From assembly GCF_017654605.1 (NCBI RefSeq), contig NZ_CP072113.1, forward strand, positions 2,914,001 through 2,978,000: DNA of 64,000 bases, in the 5' to 3' direction. Made by a program: the position numbers and the translations under genes. Shown here in pieces: positions 44,141 through 53,778 of the stretch (the first letter of the stretch is position 1; each line of letters opens with the position of its first letter). The notes under the pieces were generated by a model. The model saw only the letters and a list, made by a program, of their open reading frames with translations. It ran no database searches and was not told the DNA's origin. The stretch is from Yimella sp. cx-51 (GTDB lineage Bacteria > Actinomycetota > Actinomycetes > Actinomycetales > Dermatophilaceae).

Positions 44141-45037
44141 TCAGCGTGATCCAGTTGCTTCGAGCATCGCGGCGAGCGGCGCAAGCAGCGTGCGCAGATC
44201 ATTCCTCTCAAGCGCACTGAGCGCTCGATAGGGCGCTGCAGCCAGTGCGTCGGTGCGGTGCTCGATGCGGGCTTTCAACAATCGGCCGAAGTCGGTGAAA
44301 CGGTCGTCCTCGTCGACGATGCCCCGCCCTCGCAGGCCGTCCATCACTTCGTCCAGCCGAGCCTGCGGAAGGTGATGGATACGGCCGAAAGTGTGTGGCG
44401 GGTGGATGCCCTGGTCGAGCGCATTCAGCACGTGCGCCTCGGTGCCGCCGATCTGCTCGCTCACCAAGACCGCGTTGTGCCCGTCGCCGCGGTGCTCGCG
44501 CAACATGTTCGCCACGTGCCAGAGCGTGGTCACCTGGTCGGCCGGAGTCGGCAACGATCGCAGCGCGGCATACATGACCCGTCCCTCGACCGGTGCACTC
44601 ACTGCGCAGCGGGTGAGCAGCTCGACGACGCGCACGATCTGCAGCGCATCGGTGTCTGGGTCTGGGTCTACGTCTGTGTCGGCGCCTGGGTCTGCGTCTG
44701 CTTCGAGGATTCGGCGCAGGGCGCGGGCGCAGCCACGTGAGCGGGCTTCGTAGGACGCGGTCGGCGACGCGGTACGCCACACCGCAGGGATGTGTCGCGC
44801 CACCTCACCCTCGGCGAAGCTGTAGAACGCTGCGTCGACCACCAGCGCCGACACCAAGCCCAGCGGCGCTGCACGTCCGGCGAAGTAGCCGTCCCAGTAA
44901 CCGGTGAAACCCAGAGCTTCCAATTCAGCTGTTGGTTCGTCGCTGAAGAAGTTGACGAGGCAGATCGGTTCGAGCAGATCGTGCATCTCGCGGGCGAAAT
45001 GCGCGTCGGAGTCGTCGTCGTGGTCGGGAAAGCTCAC
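44141..45037 (-). CDS. SCO6745-family protein with an acidic repeat insertion
   Basis: A 298-residue protein. ARE-like start, GFTGYWDGYFAGRAAPLGLV (about residues 43-62) and VVDAAFYSFAEGEVARHIPAVW (quoted in parts) are characteristic of SCO6745-type proteins; the C-terminal part (MDGLRGRGIVDEDDRF) looks like a winged-helix domain. Function unknown. Residues about 113-129 (ADADPGADTDVDPDPDTDA) come from an imperfect 6-base tandem repeat at 44653-44702 and look like a recent insertion in a linker. The GTG start has no strong ribosome site. Confidence 0.7.
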   Translation of the reverse strand: MSFPDHDDDSDAHFAREMHDLLEPICLVNFFSDEPTAELEALGFTGYWDGYFAGRAAPLGLVSALVVDAAFYSFAEGEVARHIPAVWRTASPTASYEARSRGCARALRRILEADADPGADTDVDPDPDTDALQIVRVVELLTRCAVSAPVEGRVMYAALRSLPTPADQVTTLWHVANMLREHRGDGHNAVLVSEQIGGTEAHVLNALDQGIHPPHTFGRIHHLPQARLDEVMDGLRGRGIVDEDDRFTDFGRLLKARIEHRTDALAAAPYRALSALERNDLRTLLAPLAAMLEATGSR

Positions 45038-45089
45038 CGGTTCAGCCTACGAACTGGCCCCACCAATGGTCACCCTCTTCAGGCCCGAG

Positions 45090-45186
45090 CCGCTCGGCGA
45101 TTGTGGCCGGGTGCTCGTCCTCTGAGTCACCTGCTTCGCCGCGCAAAACCACTCGGTGATTGTGGCCGGAAGCTCGTCCTCTTGAG
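45090..45186. repeat. Two imperfect direct repeats of about 37 bp
   Basis: 45090-45126 and 45149-45186 share GATTGTGGCCGG and GCTCGTCCTCT with few changes between. They lie between the start of the SCO6745-type gene and the end of the SRPBCC gene. No coding potential is apparent. Purpose unknown; they could be 3'-end elements of decayed hairpins. Confidence 0.55.
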
Positions 45187-45246
45187 CACCTTCCTCGCCC
45201 GGAGTGCGCGTAGGCACGCACCTGGAAACACCGGTGAGCGGATCGA

Positions 45247-45714
45247 TCAATCAGCTTCGAGCACGGTCTTCATCCGCTCCAGCGTCGTCCGCATGCCTCG
45301 CTCGTTGGTGCGTCCACGCAGCGCGCCGAGCAGCAACCAATACCCGCGCAGGTACCACTTGGGTTCGAGCCGGAAGTACTCGGTGACCAAGGTGCCGTCG
45401 CCGTCCGGTTCGAGGCGGTAGCCCCAGTTGTTGATGTCGACACCGTCAGCACCGACGGAGAACTCGAACAGCCGCTCGGGCTCGCACTTGGTCACCCGGC
45501 ACAACGACCAGTACGTCGGGCCGACGCCGTTGCGTTTCACGTGCCCCTTGAAAGAGGCACCAACCTCCGGGCCGGTGGAACCGCGGGTCCACTTCGCCTC
45601 GAAGGTCTCCGGGCTGAACTCACCGATGCGCGTCACGTCGCTGACCAGTGCCCACACCCGGCTCGGCGGGGCGTCCATCCGCACGCTCACCTCGCCACCC
45701 ATCGTCCGAGCCAT
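45247..45714 (-). CDS. SRPBCC-family (START-like) protein
   Basis: A 155-residue polyketide-cyclase/dehydrase-type ligand-binding protein. MGGEVSVRMDAPPSRVWALV, IGEFSPETFEAKW and LVTEYFRLEPKWYL are typical of SRPBCC proteins. AGGAG lies 6 nt before the ATG at 45714 (MARTMGGE). Ligand unknown. Confidence 0.78.
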   Translation of the reverse strand: MARTMGGEVSVRMDAPPSRVWALVSDVTRIGEFSPETFEAKWTRGSTGPEVGASFKGHVKRNGVGPTYWSLCRVTKCEPERLFEFSVGADGVDINNWGYRLEPDGDGTLVTEYFRLEPKWYLRGYWLLLGALRGRTNERGMRTTLERMKTVLEAD

Positions 45715-46012
45715 GTACCTCTCCTCACATCGGGACGCGATCAGACCGCAGATTGCCCGACCCATCGTTCTCGGTCGAAGGGGCGGTGTCGGTGCTTCAC
45801 CTTAAGTTCATCTCCACGCAGGGCCGGACGAGGCCCCAACAGATGATTGAGTAGAGGAAGCATCACGTTTCAACCGCGGTTCGCAGGCAGCACCGAGCGT
45901 TGCCAGGGCAGGCGAGTCGACCCCCGCCGCTCCACACGCCGACACCAGCAACCGCCAGAGATGTCATCGTGGTCGCCCGCCGACCACGGCACAACGAGAT
46001 CGAGGAGAATTC

Positions 46013-47581
46013 ATGAGCACTTCGAACGCCCCGATGCCCAACCCCGGCAACGCCGGTGAGTCGACCCTGCTGGGCGGCGGCAAGAACCCCAGCGACCGCC
46101 ACAGCCTCACCATCGGCACCGAGGGACCGCTCCTGCTGCACGACCACCACCTGGTCAACAGCCTCGCGCATTTCAACCGCGAGAACATCCCCGACCGCAA
46201 GCCTCACGCGAAGGGGTCCGGCGCCTTCGGCGAACTGGAAATCACCGGCGACGTGTCTAAGTACACGCGCGCAGCGGTGTTCCAGAAGGGCACCAAGACG
46301 CGCATGCTCGCGCGCTTCTCGACCGTCGCCGGCGAGGCGGGATCGCCCGACACCTGGCGCGATGTGCGCGGATTCGCGCTGAAGTTCTACACCACCGAGG
46401 GCAACTGGGATCTCGTCGGTAACAACACCCCGGTGTTCTTCGTGCGCGACCCCATGAAGTTCCCCCACTTCATCCGCAGCCAGAAGCGCCTGCCCGCTTC
46501 TGGTCTGCGCGACCAGAACATGCAGTGGGACTTCTGGACGCTCAACCCCGAGACCGCACACCAGGTCACCTACCTGATGGGCGACCGCGGCCTGCCACGC
46601 TCGTGGCGTTACATGAACGGCTACGGCTCGCACACCTACATGTGGATCAACGAGGCCAACGAGAAGTTCTGGGTGAAGTTCCACTTCCACTCCGACCAGG
46701 GTGTGGAGAACTGGGAAGGTGCCGACGCCGAGCGCATCGCCGGTGAGGACGCCGACTTCCACCGCCGCGACCTGTTCGACGCCATCGAGGCGGGCGACCA
46801 CCCGAGCTGGACGCTGAAGGTGCAGGTCATGCCGTACGAGGAGGCCAAGACCTACCGGTTCAACCCGTTCGACCTCACCAAGATCTGGTCGCACGACGAC
46901 TACCCGCTCATCGAGGTCGGCAAGATGACCCTGAACGAGAACCCGGAGAACTTCTTCGCGCAGATCGATCAGGCCAGCTTCGCGCCGAGCAACATCGTCG
47001 ACGGCATCGGCTTCTCCCCCGACCGCATGCTGCTGGCCCGGGTGTTCGCCTACGCCGACGCCCACCGCGCGCGCGTCGGTGTCAACCACGACCAGTTGCC
47101 GGTCAACCGTCCGATCGTCGAGGTGAACAACTACACCTTCGACGGTCCGATGCGTTACGAGCACTCCGGTGCGCAGGCCACCTACGCCGCGAACTCGGCG
47201 GGACGCCCGTACGCCGACAACGACGGTCCGGCGTCCGACGGCTGGGAGGCCGACGGCGAGATGATCCGCGCGGCGCAGGCTCTCCGCGCGGACGACGACG
47301 ACTTCAGCCAGGCGGGCACCCTCGTGCGCGAGGTGATGGACGACGCGGCTCGCGAGCGCCTCGTCCAGACCGTCGCCGGCAACCTGCTGCAAGGCGTCAG
47401 CGACCCGGTGCTGGAGCGTGCCTACTGGTACTGGAGCAGCGTCGACGCCGAGATCGGTTCGCGCATCAAGGACGCCGTCGCGGCCGGCAAGGCAGACGGT
47501 GGCCCGGGCAACGACCCCGACAAGGCCGAGGCCAAGGAGCCGAAGGCGTTGCGCGAGTCGGACAAGAACGCGTCCAACTGA
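46013..47581 (+). CDS. katA: Heme catalase (small-subunit type)
   Basis: A 522-residue monofunctional catalase that converts hydrogen peroxide to water and oxygen. The distal His is in [16 protein letters not shown] (about residue 65), the distal Asn region is [15 protein letters not shown], and the proximal heme ligand Tyr is in [17 protein letters not shown] (about residue 347). The segment around the distal His (RKPHAKG) differs from the usual RVVHAKG. GAGGAG precedes the ATG. A C-terminal Lys/Glu/Ala-rich tail is present. A terminator follows at 47604. Confidence 0.93.
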   Translation: MSTSNAPMPNPGNAGESTLLGGGKNPSDRHSLTIGTEGPLLLHDHHLVNSLAHFNRENIPDRKPHAKGSGAFGELEITGDVSKYTRAAVFQKGTKTRMLARFSTVAGEAGSPDTWRDVRGFALKFYTTEGNWDLVGNNTPVFFVRDPMKFPHFIRSQKRLPASGLRDQNMQWDFWTLNPETAHQVTYLMGDRGLPRSWRYMNGYGSHTYMWINEANEKFWVKFHFHSDQGVENWEGADAERIAGEDADFHRRDLFDAIEAGDHPSWTLKVQVMPYEEAKTYRFNPFDLTKIWSHDDYPLIEVGKMTLNENPENFFAQIDQASFAPSNIVDGIGFSPDRMLLARVFAYADAHRARVGVNHDQLPVNRPIVEVNNYTFDGPMRYEHSGAQATYAANSAGRPYADNDGPASDGWEADGEMIRAAQALRADDDDFSQAGTLVREVMDDAARERLVQTVAGNLLQGVSDPVLERAYWYWSSVDAEIGSRIKDAVAAGKADGGPGNDPDKAEAKEPKALRESDKNASN

Positions 47582-47603
47582 CAAGTCCGACGAGCAAGAG
47601 AGT

Positions 47604-47645
47604 GGCGGGCTCACCCGGTCGATGACCGGGTGGGCCCGCCTTCTT
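47604..47645 (+). terminator. Rho-independent terminator after the catalase gene
   Basis: GGCGGGCTCACCCGGTC pairs with GACCGGGTGGGCCCGCC around GAT, with one mismatch, followed by TTCTTGT. It begins 23 nt after the stop. Confidence 0.85.
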
Positions 47646-47654
47646 GTGCGCTCC

Positions 47655-47860
47655 ACCTGCCCATACACGTGTCGCGACCAGCCCGCATTCCACAGGTCGC
47701 GGACCAAGCCTGCCCATGCACAAGTCGCGGACGAGGCGGACTGTGCTCGCGGATGGCTCGACTCACGAGCACTGCCGCGGCGCGTCCGCGAGTTCTGCAC
47801 GCGCCGTACGCCCGCACCAACGCATCACCGCGAGTTCTGCACGCACTGTCCGCCCGCACC
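47655..47860. repeat. Cluster of degenerate repeats, hairpin family 3
   Basis: Three loose direct copies of a CACAAGTCGCGGA-like motif (around 47667, 47690 and 47711) are followed by two copies in the opposite sense, CCGCGAGTTCTGCACGC (around 47790 and 47830), so the block can fold on itself. The last two copies share a CCGCCCGCACC or CGCCCGCACC tail. The remaining sequence between the catalase and GalT-like genes contains no gene. Confidence 0.6.
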
Positions 47861-47889
47861 GGTGCATCGCCAGTGGGCATACTGCTGGC

Positions 47890-48921
47890 ATGACCGGGAT
47901 TCGTTTGCAGGAGCACCATGTCGTCGCCCGCGTGCCCAAGCTCGGCGATGCCGCCACCATCATCGATGCGCCGCTGACCATTCGCGTCGACCCGCTGACC
48001 GGCCACACCAGCCGGTTGCTGCACGGCGAGAAGCTGGCGCCGACGTCGCGGCCCGACCTCTCCGAGCTAACCGCCACCCCGCCGTTCTGCCCGTTCTGCG
48101 AAGACAAGATTGAGATCGCCACCGGCGTGTTCGACGAGCAGATCACCCGCGAGGGGCGCATCCGCCGCGGACTCAGCGCCGTCGTCCCGAATGTCATGGC
48201 CTATTCGGAGTTCTCCTCGGTGGGGCTCTACGACACCACTCAGCACTTCCGTGACCTGGACGAACTTACGCCCGAGATCGTCAGCGACCTGCTCACCGGC
48301 CTGACGGCGTACACCCGCGGGGTGCACAGCATCCGTCCGATGTGGCACTCGATCAACGCCAATTACCTTCCGCCTGCTGGGAGTTCGTTGGTGCACCCGC
48401 ACGCCCAGTCGGCGCACGACGACTTCGGGACGACGCAACAGCGGCGACTCATCGAGGCCTCGAACGCCTGGGAGGGCGAGCAGAGCTACTGGCGCGAGTT
48501 GGTCGAACTGGAGCGCGGCGGTGACCGTTGGATCGGCACGCGTGGGCGCGTCCGGGTGATGACGCCGTGGTCGCCGGTCGGCTTCCACGAGGTCTGGATG
48601 CTGGTGCCCGACGCGGCCGACATCGTCGACCTCACCGAGGACGACTGCCAAGACCTCGGCGCGGTGCTGTCGGCGGTGCTGCAGGGGTATCACGGGTTCA
48701 ACCTCGCGTCCTTCAACTGGGCGATGTACGGCGGAGGCCCCAAGCGCAGCGACCGGTACGGCGTCCTGCTGCGCGCGGTCAGCCGATCGAACCCGGAACC
48801 GATGTATCGCAGCGACGTCACCTACTTCGAGCGGCTGCACGGCGAGGCGATGATCGACCTCACGCCCGAGCAGGTCGCCGAGGCGATGCGTCCACACCTG
48901 GCCGGAGTCACTCACGACTAA
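47890..48921 (+). CDS. Galactose-1-phosphate uridylyltransferase-like (HIT superfamily) protein
   Basis: A 343-residue protein with the GalT fold. The zinc pair is in PPFCPFCEDKIE (about residues 65-76) and the active-site stretch is LPPAGSSLVHPHAQSAHDD (about 163-181), where the second His of HPH-x-Q is the nucleophile in GalT. It is therefore a likely nucleotidyl- or phosphorylase-type transferase, but it is too divergent to assert galactose metabolism, and no galK or galE gene is nearby. Confidence 0.7.
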   Translation: MTGIRLQEHHVVARVPKLGDAATIIDAPLTIRVDPLTGHTSRLLHGEKLAPTSRPDLSELTATPPFCPFCEDKIEIATGVFDEQITREGRIRRGLSAVVPNVMAYSEFSSVGLYDTTQHFRDLDELTPEIVSDLLTGLTAYTRGVHSIRPMWHSINANYLPPAGSSLVHPHAQSAHDDFGTTQQRRLIEASNAWEGEQSYWRELVELERGGDRWIGTRGRVRVMTPWSPVGFHEVWMLVPDAADIVDLTEDDCQDLGAVLSAVLQGYHGFNLASFNWAMYGGGPKRSDRYGVLLRAVSRSNPEPMYRSDVTYFERLHGEAMIDLTPEQVAEAMRPHLAGVTHD

Positions 48922-48967
48922 CCTGCACCAGGTACGCAGCACACTGCGCCGACCGTAGGGTTGAGGG

Positions 48968-51616
48968 ATGGTCACGACCGAGAACACCGAGCTTTCCGGC
49001 GTCCAGGTGCGCGGCGCGCGACAGAACAACCTGCGCAACGCCGATCTCGACCTGCCGCGCGACGCCATCGTCGCTTTCACCGGCGTCTCCGGTTCGGGCA
49101 AGTCGTCGCTGGCATTCGGGACGCTGTACGCCGAGTCGCAGCGCCGCTACCTGGAGTCGGTGGCGCCGTACGCGCGCCGGTTGATCGACCAGGCGGGTGT
49201 GCCCGACGTCGACTCCATCGAAGGCTTGCCGCCCGCGGTCGCGCTGCAGCAACAACGCGGCGGCGGCAATGCTCGCTCGACGGTCGCCAGTGTGACGACG
49301 CTGTCCAGCCTTGTGCGCATGCTCTACTCGCGCGCTGGCTGCTATCCCCCGGACCAGCCGATGCTCTACGCCGAGGACTTCTCCTCGAACACCGTCCAGG
49401 GCGCGTGCCCGACCTGTCATGGCATCGGCCGCATCTACGAAGTGACCGAAGAGCAGATGGTGCCCGACCCGTCGCTGACGATCCGCGAGCGCGCCATCGC
49501 GTCGTGGCCGCCGGCCTGGCAGGGGCAGAACCAGCGCGACATCCTCGTCTCGATGGGCTATGACGTCGACATCCCGTGGCGTGATCTGCCCCGAAAGCAG
49601 CGCGACTGGATCCTGTTCACCGAGGAGCGACCGACCGTCCCGGTGTACGCCGGTCTCACGCCGTCCCAGACCCGCAAAGCCATCAAGCGCGAGGAGGAAC
49701 CCAGTTACCAGGGCACGTTCGTCGGCGCGCGGCGCTACGTGCTCGACACCTTCGCCTCCACCAAGAGCGCCATCGTGAAGCGGCGGGTGTCGCAGTTCGT
49801 CACGGGCGCGTTGTGCCCGATGTGCGACGGCAAACAGCTCAAGCTGGAGTCTTTGTCGGTCACGTTCGAGGGCATGGACATCGCCGAGTTCGCGGCACTG
49901 CCGCTGGCGCGGGTGGCCGAGGTCGCGCGCGGCGTGATGCGCCCCGACTGGGTGCCGGTCGAAAACATGTCCAGCGCCACGCTGGACGACGCCGCCCGGC
50001 GCCGTGCCCGCCAGGACCGGGTCGACAAGGGAGGTTCCGCTCACGACGGTGCACCGGACGTCCGACGCACCGGCAACCTGTCGGTGGAGAAGCAGGCCGC
50101 CGCGCGACGCCTTTGCGAGGAGTTGCTCGACCGTCTTGAGCCGATGATCGACCTCGGTCTCGGCTACCTGTCACTCGACCGCACCACCCCCACACTGTCG
50201 GGTGGCGAACTGCAGCGGCTGCGCCTCGCGACTGCGTTGTCGTCCAAACTCTTCGGCGTCGTCTATGTGCTGGACGAGCCGTCCGCCGGCCTGCACCCGC
50301 GCGACCTGGACGCCTTGCTCGGCATCCTGCACGGACTCAAGCGCCGCGGCAACAGCGTGTTCGTGGTCGAGCACTCACTGCCGGTGGTGCGCGCGGCCGA
50401 CTGGCTGGTCGACATCGGCCCGGGCGCCGGCGAGAACGGCGGTGAGGTGCTCTACAGCGGTGAGCCGTCAGGACTCGGCGAGATCGAGCAGTCGGTGACG
50501 CGTCGCTACCTGTTCGCGCCGCCGGCTCCGGTCGAGCGGCAGCCGCGTGATCCACAGGGCTGGTTGCGCTTCACCGACATCAGCCGCAACAACCTGCACG
50601 ACGTCGACGTCGAGTTTCCGCTCGGCTGCCTGACCGCCGTCACCGGCATCTCCGGTTCGGGCAAGTCGAGCCTGGTCAGCCAGGCCGTGCCCGCGCTGGT
50701 GGAATCGGCACTCGGGCGCTCGGTGTCCGTGGTCGCTGATGATTCGGACGAGAACGACGATCTGTTGCTGACCGGCGACCAGGGTTCGGTGCACGGACAC
50801 GTGGACGGCGGCAAGGCGGGCCTTGGCGGTCTGCGCCGGGTGGTCGCGATCGACCAGAAGCCAATCGGTCGCACCCCGCGGTCGAATGTCGCGACGTACA
50901 CCGGCCTGTTCGACCACGTGCGCAAGCTCTACGCGGCCACCCCGGAGGCACGTAAGCGGCAGTACAAGGCGGGACGGTTCTCGTTCAATGTCGCCGCCGG
51001 ACGCTGCGACACCTGTGAGGGCGAGGGCGCGGTGATGGTCGAGCTGCTCTTCCTGCCGAGCATCTACAGCCCCTGCCCCACCTGCCACGGCACGCGGTAC
51101 AAGGACAGCACCCTGGAGATCACCTGGCACGACCGCAACATCGCGCAGGTGCTCGCGTTGAGCGTCGACGAAGTACACGAGTTCTTCGCCGAGGAAGCCG
51201 AAATCGAGCGTTCGCTGCGGGTGCTGCGCGACGTCGGCCTCGGCTATCTGCGCCTCGGACAACCAGCGCCCGAACTCTCCGGCGGCGAGGCGCAACGGGT
51301 GAAGCTGGCGTCCGAACTGCAGCGAGCCCAGCGCGGCGACACCCGCTACGTGCTCGACGAACCGGCGGCCGGTCTGCACAGCGCCGACAGCGACCGGCTG
51401 CTCGCGCACCTGCAGGGGCTGGTCGATTCGGGCAACACCGTGGTCATGGTCGAGCTGAACATGCGCATGGTCGCCCAGGCCGACCATGTGATCGACCTCG
51501 GTCCAGGAGCAGGCGCGGACGGCGGCCAGATCGTCGCCACCGGCACACCGAGCGAGGTTTCCGCGGTGTCGGGCAGCTTCACGGCCCCGTACCTGAAGCA
51601 AGCCTTTGCTGGCTGA
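48968..51616 (+). CDS. UvrA-like ABC ATPase lacking the UvrB-binding domain
   Basis: An 882-residue protein with two ABC modules. NBD1 has Walker A TGVSGSGKSSLAF, signature LSGGELQRLRLAT and Walker B VYVLDEPSAGLHP. NBD2 has TGISGSGKSSLVS, LSGGEAQRVKLAS and YVLDEPAAGLHS. Zinc motifs are ACPTCHGIG and CDTCEGEG ... CPTCHGT. The sequence passes straight from LVRMLYSRAGC to NTVQGACPTCHGIG, so the UvrB-binding domain found in true UvrA at this place is absent. The NBD2 switch histidine is replaced (MVELNM instead of the usual EHN). A role in drug or damage resistance rather than core repair is likely. Confidence 0.85.
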   Translation: MVTTENTELSGVQVRGARQNNLRNADLDLPRDAIVAFTGVSGSGKSSLAFGTLYAESQRRYLESVAPYARRLIDQAGVPDVDSIEGLPPAVALQQQRGGGNARSTVASVTTLSSLVRMLYSRAGCYPPDQPMLYAEDFSSNTVQGACPTCHGIGRIYEVTEEQMVPDPSLTIRERAIASWPPAWQGQNQRDILVSMGYDVDIPWRDLPRKQRDWILFTEERPTVPVYAGLTPSQTRKAIKREEEPSYQGTFVGARRYVLDTFASTKSAIVKRRVSQFVTGALCPMCDGKQLKLESLSVTFEGMDIAEFAALPLARVAEVARGVMRPDWVPVENMSSATLDDAARRRARQDRVDKGGSAHDGAPDVRRTGNLSVEKQAAARRLCEELLDRLEPMIDLGLGYLSLDRTTPTLSGGELQRLRLATALSSKLFGVVYVLDEPSAGLHPRDLDALLGILHGLKRRGNSVFVVEHSLPVVRAADWLVDIGPGAGENGGEVLYSGEPSGLGEIEQSVTRRYLFAPPAPVERQPRDPQGWLRFTDISRNNLHDVDVEFPLGCLTAVTGISGSGKSSLVSQAVPALVESALGRSVSVVADDSDENDDLLLTGDQGSVHGHVDGGKAGLGGLRRVVAIDQKPIGRTPRSNVATYTGLFDHVRKLYAATPEARKRQYKAGRFSFNVAAGRCDTCEGEGAVMVELLFLPSIYSPCPTCHGTRYKDSTLEITWHDRNIAQVLALSVDEVHEFFAEEAEIERSLRVLRDVGLGYLRLGQPAPELSGGEAQRVKLASELQRAQRGDTRYVLDEPAAGLHSADSDRLLAHLQGLVDSGNTVVMVELNMRMVAQADHVIDLGPGAGADGGQIVATGTPSEVSAVSGSFTAPYLKQAFAG

Positions 51617-51627
51617 ACCCCCTTCCC

Positions 51628-51667
51628 GGTTCGGTCCTCGTGAGAGGGACGAGCGAGGTGCGGAACC
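51628..51667. repeat. Imperfect intergenic hairpin
   Basis: GGTTC (51628-51632) pairs with GAACC (51663-51667), and CCTCG (51636-51640) with CGAGG (51654-51658). Part of it (GGGACGAGCGAGGTG) resembles the element at 17006-17025. It lies 11 nt after the UvrA-like stop. Confidence 0.45.
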
Positions 51668-51735
51668 ACGCAACCCAACTGCTGCGAACCACCGGGCTGC
51701 GACCCGTCGCCTAGCATCATCGGTGGGGGTGCAAC

Positions 51736-53748
51736 ATGTCTGATCTGTCGGAGATCAACAAGTGGTGGCGGACACTAGGCAACGACGGCTTCGTCGCGCT
51801 CGAGCCGCCAACCCGAGGCGGTCGTTACACCCAGACCGATGGCCACGACGACTTCGCGGAACTCGTTGAGCAACAGGGCATTTCGAAGACTGCGTCGTTC
51901 GCGTACTGGCATCTGCAGTCACACGACCGCGCCTTCGACCGATCGGGTCAGTTGCGTGGTCCGCTGCTGCTGCACTGGGGCCATGACTACGAGGTCGTCC
52001 GCGCGGGCTTGGGTGCTGGACCCGATGGTTACGAGGTGGTCGACCACGGCCCGCAAGGAGCGTTCGCTCTCGACAAGGTGACCGCGCGCGGCGCCGACGG
52101 CATGCCGGATCCGGCCGACGCGTCCGCCGTGCGCCAGTTCCTCGAAGAGCTCAACGTGCCGGTACGCCAAGACCGCATTCCCTACGAATACCGTCCCCTG
52201 ACTGAGCAGCAGCAGACGTGGTTGCACGACCGACTGGCCGAATGCGCTGACGTCGATGCGGCAATGGCTTACCTACGCACGCTGGAGTACCGGCAGCTGT
52301 TGACCGCGCAGGAGGCGCAAAGGTTCGGGGACGACTGGCGCACCCGTTACGAGGGCCGACTCGTCAAGCTTCCGGCCATGCGTGAACTGCTGCACGCGAT
52401 GATGCGCCACGACCTGCCGATGGGGTGGGAGCTGGCCCGCGAGTTGGGTGATTCCTCTCTCAGCGTGATCGGCAGGATCCCGACGGCGAAGGCCGAGGAT
52501 GTCCTGCGTCAGGCCGTGTTGGAGCAGCGCCCTGAGGCGGTGGAGCCGTGGCTTCGCCTGGCCAAAGCGCAGGTCGGCGGCGTGATTGCTGCAGCGGTGC
52601 GGGTGTCGCAGGTACTCCTCGCCACCGGCGCAGTCAGCCCGGCGATGTGGGCCGAACTCGCGCGGTGGTTGACCAATATGCGGGCGGATGAGGCCCCCGC
52701 GCGCGACCATGCGATCAACCAACTGGTGCGACTCGAGTTGAGCGTCGACGACCAGCTCCCGCGTCCGCTGCGGCAGGCGATCGCCGCCGATGCAGTGGAG
52801 TACGGCAGCGACATGGACGCCCGCGTACTCGCACTTGATCCGCAGACACTCGTCGGGCAGATCCGGGTGGCCGGAGACACCGCGCGCACCCTTGAGCGTT
52901 TCCAGCAGGAGATGCCCAGCCTGCTCGACGGCACCGGCCCCGTCCTCACGCAGTACGAGGGTGGATTGACGCAGACCTGGGGTCGCTACCGCACGCTCAG
53001 TCTCGACGACATCCAATGGCTCCGTGACCGCGTGGCCGATCCGACCACCGAGATGCAGGGGCTCGGCTACTGCATGGAACTGCTCTACGCCCACGGCGAA
53101 GCCGGCACCGACGAGGTCGACGCCCTCGCCTCGCGGTGGCGCAAGGTGATCGCCAAGCAGTACAAGACCACCTACACCGAGTGGCGCCACCCGATGGTGA
53201 CGCTCACCTGCCTCGCCCAGGACATCGGCCACCCCCTCGCGCAGCAGTTGCTGGCCTGGTGGCAGAAGCCGGCGGCGAAGTGGAAGACCGAGTTGGCTCC
53301 GCTGACGCTGCTCGGAGCGCCGACGCCGCAGAAGGCGGACGAGTTGTGGAAGGTGATGCAGTCAGGCGTCCACGACTCCGGCCACCTGATGACGTGGGTG
53401 CTGATGCGTGCACGGCTCGACCACGTGCACCCGCTGGCCGTCGCCGACCACCTGATGAACCTCGACCCGCAGCCGTTCCGGCCATACGTATTGCACCGGG
53501 TTGTCATCAGTGTTGCTGATCCCGCGCAACCGCTGTGGCACTACAACATCGGCCACAGTCCGAGCTGGTGGTCACGCATCGTCGAGGTGGCCGACAACGC
53601 TGCCCTGTCGCAGCGCACCCGCCAGATGGCGCTCGAGGAAGCACGCGGCCACCGGATGGTCAACTACCCCGAGCACGTCTACCCACGCCCCTCCGCTCCC
53701 GAGGTCGCCGACGCACGAGCCTGGTTGGCCGCGCGCAGCTCTGGTTGA
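51736..53748 (+). CDS. Large hypothetical protein, helical
   Basis: A 670-residue soluble protein that I do not recognise. It is rich in Trp, Arg and Leu, with many predicted helices of 20-30 residues (for example LPAMRELLHAMMRHDLPMGW and EPWLRLAKAQVGGVIAAAV), suggesting an alpha-solenoid. There is no signal peptide, membrane segment or nucleotide motif. The beginning (SEINKWWRTLGNDGFVALEP) and the region VVDHGPQGAFALDKV look more structured. The ATG follows a G-rich stretch (GGTGGGGGTGCAAC). No operon partner is evident. Confidence 0.6.
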   Translation: MSDLSEINKWWRTLGNDGFVALEPPTRGGRYTQTDGHDDFAELVEQQGISKTASFAYWHLQSHDRAFDRSGQLRGPLLLHWGHDYEVVRAGLGAGPDGYEVVDHGPQGAFALDKVTARGADGMPDPADASAVRQFLEELNVPVRQDRIPYEYRPLTEQQQTWLHDRLAECADVDAAMAYLRTLEYRQLLTAQEAQRFGDDWRTRYEGRLVKLPAMRELLHAMMRHDLPMGWELARELGDSSLSVIGRIPTAKAEDVLRQAVLEQRPEAVEPWLRLAKAQVGGVIAAAVRVSQVLLATGAVSPAMWAELARWLTNMRADEAPARDHAINQLVRLELSVDDQLPRPLRQAIAADAVEYGSDMDARVLALDPQTLVGQIRVAGDTARTLERFQQEMPSLLDGTGPVLTQYEGGLTQTWGRYRTLSLDDIQWLRDRVADPTTEMQGLGYCMELLYAHGEAGTDEVDALASRWRKVIAKQYKTTYTEWRHPMVTLTCLAQDIGHPLAQQLLAWWQKPAAKWKTELAPLTLLGAPTPQKADELWKVMQSGVHDSGHLMTWVLMRARLDHVHPLAVADHLMNLDPQPFRPYVLHRVVISVADPAQPLWHYNIGHSPSWWSRIVEVADNAALSQRTRQMALEEARGHRMVNYPEHVYPRPSAPEVADARAWLAARSSG

Positions 53749-53778
53749 GCAGGTCGTCACCCGCTAGCGTCGTCAGGC

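Noticed and set aside
47655-47860. Possible CRISPR array
   Set aside because: The repeats are degenerate, of mixed orientation and irregular spacing, and no cas gene is present.
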